Positions 43,855-52,408 of a DNA stretch of 53,061 bases are shown in pieces. Under the pieces are notes generated by a model that was not told the origin of the DNA, did not search any database, and was given only the letters and a program-made list of their open reading frames with translations. Position numbers and translations under genes: made by a program. Origin of the DNA: CAVLCC01 sp963624975 (GTDB lineage: Bacteria > Actinomycetota > Coriobacteriia > Coriobacteriales > CADBOM01); contig CAVFRF010000014.1 in NCBI GenBank assembly GCA_963624975.1, forward strand, positions 1 through 53,061. Direction: 5' to 3'. Every line of letters begins with the position of its first letter. The first letter of the stretch is position 1.

Positions 43855-46146
43855 ATGGCAGTTGACAAAACGGTGCTAGCTATCGGGGTGCTGCTGAGCG
43901 GCATCGGAGAGGTGGCGCATCGTGCAGGTCGAAGTGGAACCGTGGGGGAGCTTGCTGCGGGGATTGTCGAGAGAGCTTTCGAGGACACAGGACATCGCGA
44001 CCCCGGTTGGACGGATTCGCTTCGAGCCTCAATAGCTAGCCAGTTGCATTGCTGGGGAGCTGGTACAAAAGTTGCGGATTCTGAGTCATGCGACTTGGCG
44101 GTAAGCATAGCCGCTTTCGCTAGAAAAGTGGCTTTGAACGGTGGAAACGTTGAAGTATCTAGTGTGAATGCCACCAGCGGAGACGTTGAGCTACGTAAAA
44201 TCTTCAACAAGCTCAATGGCACAGACAACGATGTGACTATACCCCATGATCCGTATGGCGAAATTTTGGGCAGACTCGAATCTGGCCTGACGGAACTGGC
44301 GAAGAGACAGCCTAGCGTAGACACAGCTCGCTCTCTTATAGAGAGCGAGCTTTCTTGCATTCCGGCATCTACTAATCTGCAGGGACTCACGGATGTGTCG
44401 CTTGGCGACTTTTTGGTTGCAGCTTCGTGCATCGCCGTGTGCTGTAATGACTACCTGGCAGATCAGGATGTCGGCATAGGCAATGTTGCGGATGCTCAAA
44501 AATGGCTCGCTTCCGACGAAGCTCTCGACTCAAACATGCTCCTACTGTTCTCTTGCGACATGAGCGGCATACAGAGTTTCATCTACGACATCAGCGGAAG
44601 CGGAGCACTCAGACAGCTGCGAGCGAGAAGCCTCTACCTGGAACTGATGCTCGAGGTCGTGGCCGACTACGTCTTGGATGCATGCGGAATGAATCGTGTA
44701 TGCCTGCAATATACGGGTGGCGGGCATGCGTATTTGCTGTTTCCCAATACTCGCAAAACGAAGGAAGCGCTCGAAGAGGCTTCCAATAGTTTGCGCGAAT
44801 GGTTCCTAGAACAATTCCAGACGGATCTATATCTTGCTTGTGCTTGGACTGAATGCAGCGCATCGAGCTTAATGAACCGCGGTGCCGACGGGTCGTACCC
44901 TATAACCTATAAGCGACTCTCGCAAAAGCTTTCGGATGCCAAGTCGTCGCGTTATACCGCTGCGCAGATTGCGAGGCTCAATGCTCTCGATGATGGCACT
45001 GCTGGTAGGGAATGCACTGAGTGCCGTCGTGTGGACCGCAAGATCAACGAGGATGGGAAATGCTCACTGTGCGCGGCTCTCGGCAGCATGGCACACAAGG
45101 CAATCAACAATGACTTCTTCGTTCTTGCCGATATCACGCGCGACGGGGAAACACGGTATGGACTGCCGATGCCGATTGGTTGCGAGCTCTTTTTCTGCGA
45201 CGCAGATGGAGTGATGCAGATAGAAAACAAAACTCGCATCTACGCTAAGGGACGGCTTGGGCTAGATGGCGTGGGAGCTTTGGTCAACGTCCCTGTGGTT
45301 CCCATATTGGTTGCAGACTATTGTGCCGACATGGAGCGTGAGGGAATATCCACATATTCCGGCAAAAGCACAACGCTGGATGGCGACTTGGGTATAGAGA
45401 GATTGGGAATTTTGAGAGCTGACGTAGACAATCTTGGCACTGCATTTACCCAAGGGCTGCCCGCCGACAGAGTGTGCTTCTCGCGCATGGCCACGTTGAG
45501 TCGATCACTGAGCCGTTTCTTCAAATACGATGTGAATGAGTTGCTCAACGAGAAGGGCTATTCGGCGCAAGTCATCTATTCCGGTGGTGACGACCTCTTC
45601 ATCGTAGGCAATTGGAGCGACATCATTGCAGTAGGAATGGAGATTCGCTCTAGCTTGCGCGAATACGTTGGAAGCGACGCGATCACGCTCAGCGCTGGCA
45701 TAGGAATGTTTACCTCGACTTACCCCATCGCCCGTATGGCTCAGGAAACTGGAAGTTTGGAAGATGCCGCCAAGCTTTTCAAGCGCGATGGAGACGGTAG
45801 GGCGAAGGATGCCGTAGCGCTCTGGTCCGAAGAAGCGACATATGGTTGGGAAGAGTTCGAAATCGAGGTTGCCCAACGCAAAGACGAGCTTGCGGAGCTG
45901 TTTGCAGGACACGAGAGGGGCAAAGCATTTATCTACAAGATGATTGAGCTGCTGAGAAATTTTGATGACGCAATCAGCGTTCCACGACTGGCCTATCTGC
46001 TGGCTCGCAGCTTCGAAAACGATAAGAGCGATGTCCCGGCGCAAGCATCGCAAAAGATTTTCGAGTGGTCCAAAGATGCGCGCCAGCGTGCGTACATGAT
46101 CACAGCTCTCGAATGGTATGTCTACAGCATTCGCGAAAGGGGTTAA
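43855..46146 (+). CDS. csm1: Cas10/Csm1, type III-A effector large subunit
   Basis: 763 residues. The N-terminal HD nuclease motif, usually LLHDIGK, is replaced by LLSGIGE: Ser15 and Gly16 stand where His and Asp should be, so DNA cleavage should be absent. Zinc ligands Cys387, Cys390, Cys403, Cys406 form the expected treble clef. The second palm carries Gly577-Gly578-Asp579-Asp580 (IYSGGDDLFIVG), needed to make cyclic oligoadenylate from ATP when target RNA is bound. The first palm (LLFSCDMSGIQSFIYDISG) is intact. The ATG at 43855 has GAGG upstream; the GTG at 43825 is less likely. It forms the Csm complex with Csm2-5. Confidence 0.95.
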   Translation: MAVDKTVLAIGVLLSGIGEVAHRAGRSGTVGELAAGIVERAFEDTGHRDPGWTDSLRASIASQLHCWGAGTKVADSESCDLAVSIAAFARKVALNGGNVEVSSVNATSGDVELRKIFNKLNGTDNDVTIPHDPYGEILGRLESGLTELAKRQPSVDTARSLIESELSCIPASTNLQGLTDVSLGDFLVAASCIAVCCNDYLADQDVGIGNVADAQKWLASDEALDSNMLLLFSCDMSGIQSFIYDISGSGALRQLRARSLYLELMLEVVADYVLDACGMNRVCLQYTGGGHAYLLFPNTRKTKEALEEASNSLREWFLEQFQTDLYLACAWTECSASSLMNRGADGSYPITYKRLSQKLSDAKSSRYTAAQIARLNALDDGTAGRECTECRRVDRKINEDGKCSLCAALGSMAHKAINNDFFVLADITRDGETRYGLPMPIGCELFFCDADGVMQIENKTRIYAKGRLGLDGVGALVNVPVVPILVADYCADMEREGISTYSGKSTTLDGDLGIERLGILRADVDNLGTAFTQGLPADRVCFSRMATLSRSLSRFFKYDVNELLNEKGYSAQVIYSGGDDLFIVGNWSDIIAVGMEIRSSLREYVGSDAITLSAGIGMFTSTYPIARMAQETGSLEDAAKLFKRDGDGRAKDAVALWSEEATYGWEEFEIEVAQRKDELAELFAGHERGKAFIYKMIELLRNFDDAISVPRLAYLLARSFENDKSDVPAQASQKIFEWSKDARQRAYMITALEWYVYSIRERG

Positions 46147-46147
46147 T

Positions 46148-46546
46148 ATGACAATCGATTTGAGTGGGGTGACGCTGAAGGATGGCAACTACGTTGTCGA
46201 TCACCTCAACTTTGGCGACAAGGCAGAAGGTCCTGCCAGAACAGCGGCAAGAGGCGAGCTCACCATTACAAAGCTGCGCAGTATCTATGCGCTGATTACC
46301 AGCGTAAATGCGCAAATCGACAACGAAGCCGATTTTGAAAAGCATAGGTCCGATCTGAAGTACATTAAGGTAAAGATGGCCTATGAATCCGGGCGCGGCA
46401 AGAATAGCGTTAAAAGGTTCGTGGAAGATAGCCATCTTATGACGCTGCTCGATTCCGTGGAGAGCTACGAGCAATTCCTGCTCTATTGCCGATATGCGGA
46501 AAGCCTGGTCGCATACTTTAAGTTCTATGGCGGAAAGGACAACTAG
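46148..46546 (+). CDS. csm2: Csm2, type III-A small subunit
   Basis: 132 residues. An all-helical small subunit that forms the second filament of the Csm complex next to the Csm3 backbone. The hallmark stretch ELTITKLRSIYALITSVNA, followed by KYIKVKMAYESGRG, is the conserved Csm2 helix pair. The start lies 1 bp after the cas10 stop; the AAAGGGG in the end of cas10 serves as ribosome binding site. Highly basic and Tyr/Phe-rich near the end (CRYAESLVAYFKFYGGK), as in other Csm2. Homologues vary greatly, so the call leans on position and pattern. Confidence 0.88.
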   Translation: MTIDLSGVTLKDGNYVVDHLNFGDKAEGPARTAARGELTITKLRSIYALITSVNAQIDNEADFEKHRSDLKYIKVKMAYESGRGKNSVKRFVEDSHLMTLLDSVESYEQFLLYCRYAESLVAYFKFYGGKDN

Positions 46547-46548
46547 AG

Positions 46549-47211
46549 ATGGCGTATACCAAAATTCTGATTTCCGGACATATAGCACTCAAGACAGGTC
46601 TGCATATTGGCGGTGATAGCTCGTTCAGCGCTATCGGCGCCATAGACTCGCCCGTTGTGAGGGATACGCTGACGCGCCAGCCGATCATTCCCGGATCATC
46701 ACTCAAGGGAAAGATGCGCTCGTTGCTGGCTCGCGACAAGGACACCGAGCGAGCCGAGGGCGTAAAAGGGTTTGAGAAAGATTGCCATGAAATCAAAAGG
46801 TTGTTCGGTTCCGCCGCCAAGGATAGCAACGCCGATGGCACTGGCATCCAGATGTCTCGACTTCAGTTTTCCGACTGCTTTCTTGAGAACAAGGACGAGC
46901 TGCCGCAGGTATTCGAGACCAAGTTCGAAAACACCATCGACCGTCTTACGGCTGTTGCCAATCCGAGACAGATAGAACGTGTTGTGCGTGGAGCCAAATT
47001 TGGCATGCAAATCATTTACAACATGGAAGAGCCTAGCGATGTGGAGAAGGATTTCGAAAACATCTCGAAGTGTTTCGAATTGTTGCAAAACGACTATCTT
47101 GGTGGCGGGGGGACTCGCGGAAACGGTCGAGTGCAGTTCGAAGGTGTTGCGTGCAAGGTAGTTACCGGAGATCTTGACTTTGTCATTCCGCCTCTCAAGT
47201 TTGCGGAGTAG
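46549..47211 (+). CDS. csm3: Csm3, Cas7-type backbone and RNA-cleaving subunit
   Basis: 220 residues. The first RAMP motif ILISGHIALKTGLHIGGDSS leads to the catalytic loop, IGAIDSPVVRD, with Asp33, the residue that cuts target RNA at 6 nt intervals in type III complexes. PIIPGSSLKGKMRSLL is the second motif and GGGGTRGNGRVQFEG the glycine-rich loop at the C-terminus. Length is that of Csm3. The ATG is 2 bp after the csm2 stop. It multimerises along the crRNA. Confidence 0.95.
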   Translation: MAYTKILISGHIALKTGLHIGGDSSFSAIGAIDSPVVRDTLTRQPIIPGSSLKGKMRSLLARDKDTERAEGVKGFEKDCHEIKRLFGSAAKDSNADGTGIQMSRLQFSDCFLENKDELPQVFETKFENTIDRLTAVANPRQIERVVRGAKFGMQIIYNMEEPSDVEKDFENISKCFELLQNDYLGGGGTRGNGRVQFEGVACKVVTGDLDFVIPPLKFAE

Positions 47212-47215
47212 GCGC

Positions 47216-48133
47216 ATGGAAGCAAAAATCTACAAGCTGACCTTCAGGGGACCTGTACATTTTGGAGAGGGTCGCCTTTGGGACAGTTCGCCAACATGCG
47301 ATGCGGCTACGCTGTTCAGCGCGTTCTTCATCGAAGCTCTCGATGCAGGACGCGAGGGCGACCTCCTCGAAGCTGCGCTGAATGGCGGCCTTTTGCTTAG
47401 CGACGCGTTTCCCTTCGTTGGCGACGAGCTGTATTTGCCCAAACCTATGCTTGCACCACATGCAGAGAATGAGATAGCTATCGAAAACAGCGGGGACTCA
47501 CGTGTCAAGAAGGCTTTCAAAAAGCTTAGTCACGTGCCGCTTTCGAGCTACCGTAGCTTTTGCGTAGAAGATGATTTCGACGCGCTGGGGGAACTTGAGC
47601 GTTTTGATCTGGGTGCCGCTGGATTGCGGATGCATGTAAACCTCGAACGTGTCGACGGTGATGCCGAACCCTATGCGGTTGGCGGTTATACGTTTGAGCC
47701 GGGAGCCGGCATCTACTTCATCGTCGCGGGCGGCTATGATGTTTCCGATCTTGTTGAACGTTTGCAATACTCGGGAATAGGCGGTAGACGCACTAGCGGA
47801 TATGGGCGTTTCGCATTTGAAGAAGCATCGTGTCCGATAGAGCTTGGCAATTACGGAGATGGTGCACGCGTTTTACTCAGTACAGCCGCTCCCTCGGCAG
47901 ATGAGTTGAACGAGGGCCTGCTCGACGGTGCTCGTTATTCGCTAGTGCGTAAGGGAGGGTTTGCGCAGACCGCAAATCCGGAAATCGCAGGAAGGAGGAA
48001 GCGCGCGAGCTTACTCTTCAAATCAGGTTCGGTGTTTCATCATTCGTTTTGCGGCGACGTTTTGGATGTTTCATGCGAAGGAAGTGTTCACCCTGTGTAC
48101 CGATACGCCCGTGCGATGTGGATGGAGGTGTAG
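47216..48133 (+). CDS. csm4: Csm4, Cas5-type subunit
   Basis: 305 residues. KIYKLTFRGPVHFGEGRLWD is the N-terminal RAMP strand that binds the crRNA 5' tag and contacts Csm1. The glycine-rich loop IGGRRTSGYGRFAFEE is conserved in Csm4, as is LPKPMLAP in the middle. The ATG 47216 overlaps the region after the csm3 stop by a gap of 4 bp; the longer frame from 47174 would overlap csm3. It caps the 5' end of the crRNA in the Csm complex. Confidence 0.92.
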   Translation: MEAKIYKLTFRGPVHFGEGRLWDSSPTCDAATLFSAFFIEALDAGREGDLLEAALNGGLLLSDAFPFVGDELYLPKPMLAPHAENEIAIENSGDSRVKKAFKKLSHVPLSSYRSFCVEDDFDALGELERFDLGAAGLRMHVNLERVDGDAEPYAVGGYTFEPGAGIYFIVAGGYDVSDLVERLQYSGIGGRRTSGYGRFAFEEASCPIELGNYGDGARVLLSTAAPSADELNEGLLDGARYSLVRKGGFAQTANPEIAGRRKRASLLFKSGSVFHHSFCGDVLDVSCEGSVHPVYRYARAMWMEV

Positions 48134-48136
48134 ACT

Positions 48137-49555
48137 ATGGCAACTAGGCACCTCGTTCTCAAGTTCAAAGTCGAAGGTCTTCTGCACATAGGGGATGGCA
48201 GTGAGCTTGGCAAAAAAGATTATTTTTGCGTTCCCAAAGTCAACGGCTTCAACGTGTTGGATGTAAGGAAATTCGTTGGCCAGCTCGACGAGGAAGAACT
48301 TGCCGACTACATGGAGTTTTTGGAGACGGATTCAAACGATAGTCTAGAAGAGTATCTATCCAAGCACGACAGTGCGCAGAGCAAGGCAAAAGAGAGCATC
48401 GCGTATCGAGTGGGGGGATTGGGTTCGGATCTGGGCAGAAAATCCTACGGTGTACAAACTTTTGTCAAAGATGCTTACGGGTGTCCGTATATCCCGGGAT
48501 CTAGTGTAAAAGGTGCTTTGAGAACAGCTGTTCTTGTCGGATTGGTTTTGGACTGCAGAGAAGAGTATGCAAGCCTATATGACAGAGACCGCGTTGTGGG
48601 TGCTGACAAGAAAAGGGCCTGTAGAGAAATCGAGAACAAGGCGTTTTGGGTCGAGAGGACAACTGGTGCCGACGATTCAAACGACATAATGCGCTTCATA
48701 TCGGTATCCGATTCCAATCCGTTGGACGCTTCGAGCTTGGTGTTTGCGCAGAAGTTTGACAAGTTTTGCAAGAAGGATATGCAAAGGCATAAACAACGAT
48801 CCGGCGAGAAACACGGGCAAGCTCTCAAATTGTATCGAGAATGTTTGAATAAGGGCACAGAGTTCACAATAGAGGTGGATATCGATGAACGCATTGCAGA
48901 GTTTCTACCGGAGTTTGGCGATGATCCTGCGGCTGCTCTAGCGAAAGCTTTTGAAGATGCAGACAGACTGTACCGGAAATGTTTCTTGAGTCATTTTGAA
49001 GCAGAATTTGGCGATGGTTCGGGTAAAAGAGATGTCGAAAGTGTCACTGCGGTTCCTAAGCAAGACAAGCAACAGTGTATATACGTTTACGGAGATGGGA
49101 GTAGATTCCCCGGCAAGCGATGTCGAAAATGGGCAGTCGAAGGATCGTCTTATTGCAAGGATCATCAGGATAGAGCCGATGTGCACGGATGCACTTTCTC
49201 GGAGGCTATCTGCTACCTGGGCGGTGGTACCGATTTTGACGTGAAAACCGTGGCAAACTCCCTGTTCGAAAATGATGAGCATAGAGTCGAGGAAATAACG
49301 CAGATTCTATATGCGCAATTTCCGACAGAGATTTCTAACGTGAGACAATATGCGGGTCTTGAAGAGAGCGTCAAGAAAGCCGGTTTTGAGCCAAAGGACA
49401 TGAAGCAGCGTGGCAAGAGCAAGAAGAACGATCATCAGCATTGGCGTGATCCGGAGCTTGGCGTATCTCCACATACTCTCAAGTATGGCAAAACAACCGG
49501 AGAAACCCTGCTAATGGGTCGCTGCAGTGTAGAAATCAAGGAGGTTGCAAGATGA
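48137..49555 (+). CDS. csm5: Csm5, with an inserted C..C..CxxH zinc-binding segment
   Basis: 472 residues, longer than usual for Csm5 (about 350-400). The RAMP features are FKVEGLLHIGDGSELGKKDY at the start, PYIPGSSVKGALRTAVLVG, and a last segment YGKTTGETLLMGRCSVEIK. An insert has Cys314, Cys329, Cys340 and His343 (spacing x14, x10, CxxH: GKRCRKWAVEGSSYCKDHQ), the pattern of small zinc fingers such as DUF5763. The insert is highly charged at its edges. Csm5 caps the 3' end of the crRNA and may bind nucleases; the zinc insert is an extra feature. It overlaps csm6 by ATGA. Confidence 0.9.
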   Translation: MATRHLVLKFKVEGLLHIGDGSELGKKDYFCVPKVNGFNVLDVRKFVGQLDEEELADYMEFLETDSNDSLEEYLSKHDSAQSKAKESIAYRVGGLGSDLGRKSYGVQTFVKDAYGCPYIPGSSVKGALRTAVLVGLVLDCREEYASLYDRDRVVGADKKRACREIENKAFWVERTTGADDSNDIMRFISVSDSNPLDASSLVFAQKFDKFCKKDMQRHKQRSGEKHGQALKLYRECLNKGTEFTIEVDIDERIAEFLPEFGDDPAAALAKAFEDADRLYRKCFLSHFEAEFGDGSGKRDVESVTAVPKQDKQQCIYVYGDGSRFPGKRCRKWAVEGSSYCKDHQDRADVHGCTFSEAICYLGGGTDFDVKTVANSLFENDEHRVEEITQILYAQFPTEISNVRQYAGLEESVKKAGFEPKDMKQRGKSKKNDHQHWRDPELGVSPHTLKYGKTTGETLLMGRCSVEIKEVAR

Positions 49556-50862
49556 AGGTGCTGTTCTCTCCTGTAGGTAAGGCAGATCCTATGACCGAGC
49601 TGGGTGACGGTCCCATGTTGCATATCGTGAGGTACGAACGCCCTGACAAGGTCGTTCTGTACCTTAGCCCAGACATGGCCAAGATTCAGCGTAAAACCAA
49701 GTGCTACACCAAGGCTATCAAGCTGTTGGCTAAGTCGTTGGGCACCGATGTCCCGCTAATCGAGACTATTGAGTCGGAGCGCGACGAGGTGCATCGATTC
49801 GACATCTATATTGCAGAGTTCGAATCGCATTTGAAACGATTGGCTGCTGATGGCAACGAAGTGGTGGTCAATGTGTCTTCTGGCACGCCTGGTATGTGCC
49901 AGGCACTAGTCGCTATCGGGTCGTTTGGTCGCATTGGCATACGAATGCTGCAGGTTAGCGGTGGGCCAAAGCACGTCAAAAGACCCGATTTCACAAAGGT
50001 CAAGATCAAGAAATTTTGGAAGGTGTGCCAGAAGGCTGAGGCCAAGGGCAAGTGCCGAGCAACAGAGGTATGCACTCCGAATTTCAATCACAGGCTTATG
50101 TGCGAGAACGTTAAAGCTCTGATACGCGACTTTGATTATGGAGCCGCCTATGAGATGATTGCCGATGAGCACTCGATTAGCGATCATGCAAAAGAGTTGA
50201 TTAAAGGTGCAGAAGCTCGTCTGACCCTAGACCAAAACGTTGCAGCGCAAACATTTGGGTTTGCCCGTATTGGTCGCAAAGATTTGTCCTACAAATCGCA
50301 GGCGCCAATCTTGGAATATCTCTACGCGATGGAAGTCCGTCTCAAGCAGAGGCACTATGCCGAATTCATGCGTTCCCTTACACCAGCGCTTACCGAACTG
50401 ATGCATATGGCGTTGCAGGCCTATCTGCCCGATGAAAAGTATTGCCGCTACAACGAAAACGGCAGTCCCTGCTTTTACGAACGAGCTATCGAACAAGATT
50501 CGGAGCTTATGGAGCTTCTGGGGGATCGTTACAAGAGCAAGGGTATTAACAAACCCACATTCATTCAAAATTATAATTACTACAGGCTAGTGGTCCATTA
50601 CTGTGATAATCAAGATTTGAAGAATAAGTTTCGCGCCTTGCGTTATGCTGAGTCGGAGTCTCGTAATCAGCTCGCGCACATGCTAACGAAGTCCTCCAAG
50701 GAGTCGATAGAGAAAAGCTGTGAAATGGAACTGCAAGCTATCATGGATATGCTCTACGAGGCTTACGATATCGTGAAGGCAAATTCGGATGCATTGAAAA
50801 ACGTCCCTGCCGAGCCGGGGTTGTACAATCGAATTAACGAACTGATCGAATCCAAACTATAG
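49552..50862 (+). CDS. csm6: Csm6, CARF-HEPN cyclic-oligoadenylate-activated RNase
   Basis: 436 residues. The N-terminal CARF domain begins MKVLFSPVGKADPMTELGDG and has the ligand-binding VVVNVSSGTPGMCQALVA. The C-terminal HEPN domain has RNQLAH, with Arg371 and His376 as the RX4H ribonuclease active site. Activated by cyclic oligoadenylate from Cas10, it cleaves RNA non-specifically and slows the infected cell. The 3' end overlaps csm5's stop at its ATG, and cas1 follows 70 bp on. With the HD-less Cas10, it is likely the main antiviral effector. Confidence 0.93.
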   Translation: MKVLFSPVGKADPMTELGDGPMLHIVRYERPDKVVLYLSPDMAKIQRKTKCYTKAIKLLAKSLGTDVPLIETIESERDEVHRFDIYIAEFESHLKRLAADGNEVVVNVSSGTPGMCQALVAIGSFGRIGIRMLQVSGGPKHVKRPDFTKVKIKKFWKVCQKAEAKGKCRATEVCTPNFNHRLMCENVKALIRDFDYGAAYEMIADEHSISDHAKELIKGAEARLTLDQNVAAQTFGFARIGRKDLSYKSQAPILEYLYAMEVRLKQRHYAEFMRSLTPALTELMHMALQAYLPDEKYCRYNENGSPCFYERAIEQDSELMELLGDRYKSKGINKPTFIQNYNYYRLVVHYCDNQDLKNKFRALRYAESESRNQLAHMLTKSSKESIEKSCEMELQAIMDMLYEAYDIVKANSDALKNVPAEPGLYNRINELIESKL

Positions 50863-50932
50863 CCCGCAACTCACCATCGCGTCTCGTGCTTGGATGCCCG
50901 ATGAGGCAACGCTTGCGGAAGGGAGTATCACC

Positions 50933-51988
50933 GTGTCCAACCTGTTTCTCACGCAAAGCGATCTCAAACTGGGCATCCAAGCGGGACGCATAATCGTCAC
51001 AAATCTTGGCGATGGTTTCAGCGAAAGCATTCCGATCGAGAAGGTCGACAGCATCTCGGTATTTGGGTCGCCGCAGATTTCGACGCAGCTTATCCACAAA
51101 TGTTTGGATTGTGGCATCCCAGTGTTCTATTTCTCTTCCGATGGGCATTATTTCGGTGCGCTTTCATCGTCCACGCGTATTGACCCCTCGAGGCACAAGA
51201 AGCAGATTACAGCAACGGAGGATTCGAGGTTCAGCTTGGAGATTGCCAAGTGCATAGTTTCCGCAAAAATCGTGAACAGCATCATGCTGCTCAGGTCGTA
51301 TCGCGACAGATATGAGTTCTCGCCCGAACAGACCAAGGCGTTGGTTCACTCACTGCGCAGTTTGCCGAGTGCCTCCACTGTAAGCGAGCTGATCGGCTTC
51401 GAGGGCAATGCTGCCAAGTGCTACTTCCAATGCTTGGCTTGTCTGGTGGGGGATGGGAAATTTGCTTTTTGCGGGCGCAGCTCGCGACCACCAAGAGATG
51501 CGTTCAACTCGATGCTCTCGTTCGGATACTCGCTGCTGTACCACACCATTATTGGGGCAATCGAGCGCCATGGATTGCATCCGTATTTCGCTTTCGTGCA
51601 TCAACTCAAGAATGGACATGCTGCACTTGCCTCTGATCTTATCGAAGATAGTCGTGCGCGCGTCGTCGACAAGACGATTCTCGACTTGGTGCTGAGATGC
51701 GAAGTTGAGGAATCCGGATTCTATGAGAACGGTGCTGGTGCGCTGTATATGACTAATGGAACCATGAGAACTGTGTCCAATGCGATATCAGCCGCCATCT
51801 TGGAGAACCGCAAGTTCTTTAGCTCGTCTGCCGACAGACGCAAGTACAGTTTTCAGTCGGCGCTGGACAAGAAGATCGTTACGCTTATCAACGCAATCGA
51901 TGCGGGCAATCCGGGCTTGTATCAGCCCTTCATATGGGAACTCAATGCCGACGGGGCTGCCTCGAGAGGTGACGCTAGCAATGTCTAA
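50933..51988 (+). CDS. cas1: Cas1, CRISPR integrase
   Basis: 351 residues. Metal ligands appear as Glu157 (LIGFEGNAAKCYF), His223 (FAFVHQLKNGHA) and Asp235 (ALASDLIED). The N-terminal beta domain begins LFLTQSDLKLGIQAGRIIV, and ISVFGSPQISTQLIHKCLDC is the usual interface. The GTG start at 50933 has GGAAGGGAG 7 nt upstream and yields MSNLFLTQSD, close to the family norm; a frame from 50894 would add 13 odd residues. It overlaps cas2 by 8 bp and integrates new spacers with Cas2. Confidence 0.93.
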   Translation: MSNLFLTQSDLKLGIQAGRIIVTNLGDGFSESIPIEKVDSISVFGSPQISTQLIHKCLDCGIPVFYFSSDGHYFGALSSSTRIDPSRHKKQITATEDSRFSLEIAKCIVSAKIVNSIMLLRSYRDRYEFSPEQTKALVHSLRSLPSASTVSELIGFEGNAAKCYFQCLACLVGDGKFAFCGRSSRPPRDAFNSMLSFGYSLLYHTIIGAIERHGLHPYFAFVHQLKNGHAALASDLIEDSRARVVDKTILDLVLRCEVEESGFYENGAGALYMTNGTMRTVSNAISAAILENRKFFSSSADRRKYSFQSALDKKIVTLINAIDAGNPGLYQPFIWELNADGAASRGDASNV

Positions 51989-52340
51989 TGTCAAACTTGA
52001 AATCACGCATTTCACACCGGCGAGGCTAAAAGGTTCCAGCCCTGCATATGATCAAGATTATGTGCTGGTGGTGTTCGATATATCCAATCAGAAGAAGTAC
52101 CGTATCTTGGTGAAAATTCTACGCAAGTATGGGACGGCCATTCAGAAGTCGGTTTATGCTGCGCACATTAACAGGAGTCAGTTTGCGACTTTGATGAAGG
52201 AGCTTGAACGGCTGACGGGTTCGGAGAAGTACTTCGATGCCAATGACAGCGTGTACGTGTACAAAATCGCGGGCAACTGCGAAGCCACAGCATTCGGAGT
52301 CTATACTAAGACCGCACTCGATGAAAACATCATTTTGTAG
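51981..52340 (+). CDS. cas2: Cas2, with N-terminal extension
   Basis: 119 residues. The ferredoxin core starts at about residue 27, YVLVVFDISNQKKYRILVKI, with conserved Asp33. The next part, LRKYGTAIQKSVYAAHINRS, is the standard Cas2 dimer core. About 26 residues precede it (MSNVKLEITHFTPARLKGSS), which Cas2 usually lacks; I keep this start because it has GAGAGG and overlaps cas1. The extension could contact Cas1. It ends 68 bp before the first repeat. Confidence 0.9.
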   Translation: MSNVKLEITHFTPARLKGSSPAYDQDYVLVVFDISNQKKYRILVKILRKYGTAIQKSVYAAHINRSQFATLMKELERLTGSEKYFDANDSVYVYKIAGNCEATAFGVYTKTALDENIIL

Positions 52341-52408
52341 GGAGGTTGCTATGTTCTGTATTGTATTTCGACACCTGACATGCACTTCTCAACCGAAATG
52401 TCAATAGA
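52341..52408 (+). promoter_or_regulatory. CRISPR leader
   Basis: 68 bp between cas2 and the first repeat, AT-richer than the repeats. Spacer acquisition and array transcription should start here. I cannot assign -35/-10 boxes; the leader is short, and transcription may read through from cas2. Confidence 0.6.

Noticed and set aside
43855..46146. Type III-B (Cmr2) assignment for cas10
   Set aside because: Neighbours are Csm2 to Csm6 in csm order, and there are no Cmr1, Cmr4 or Cmr6-like genes.
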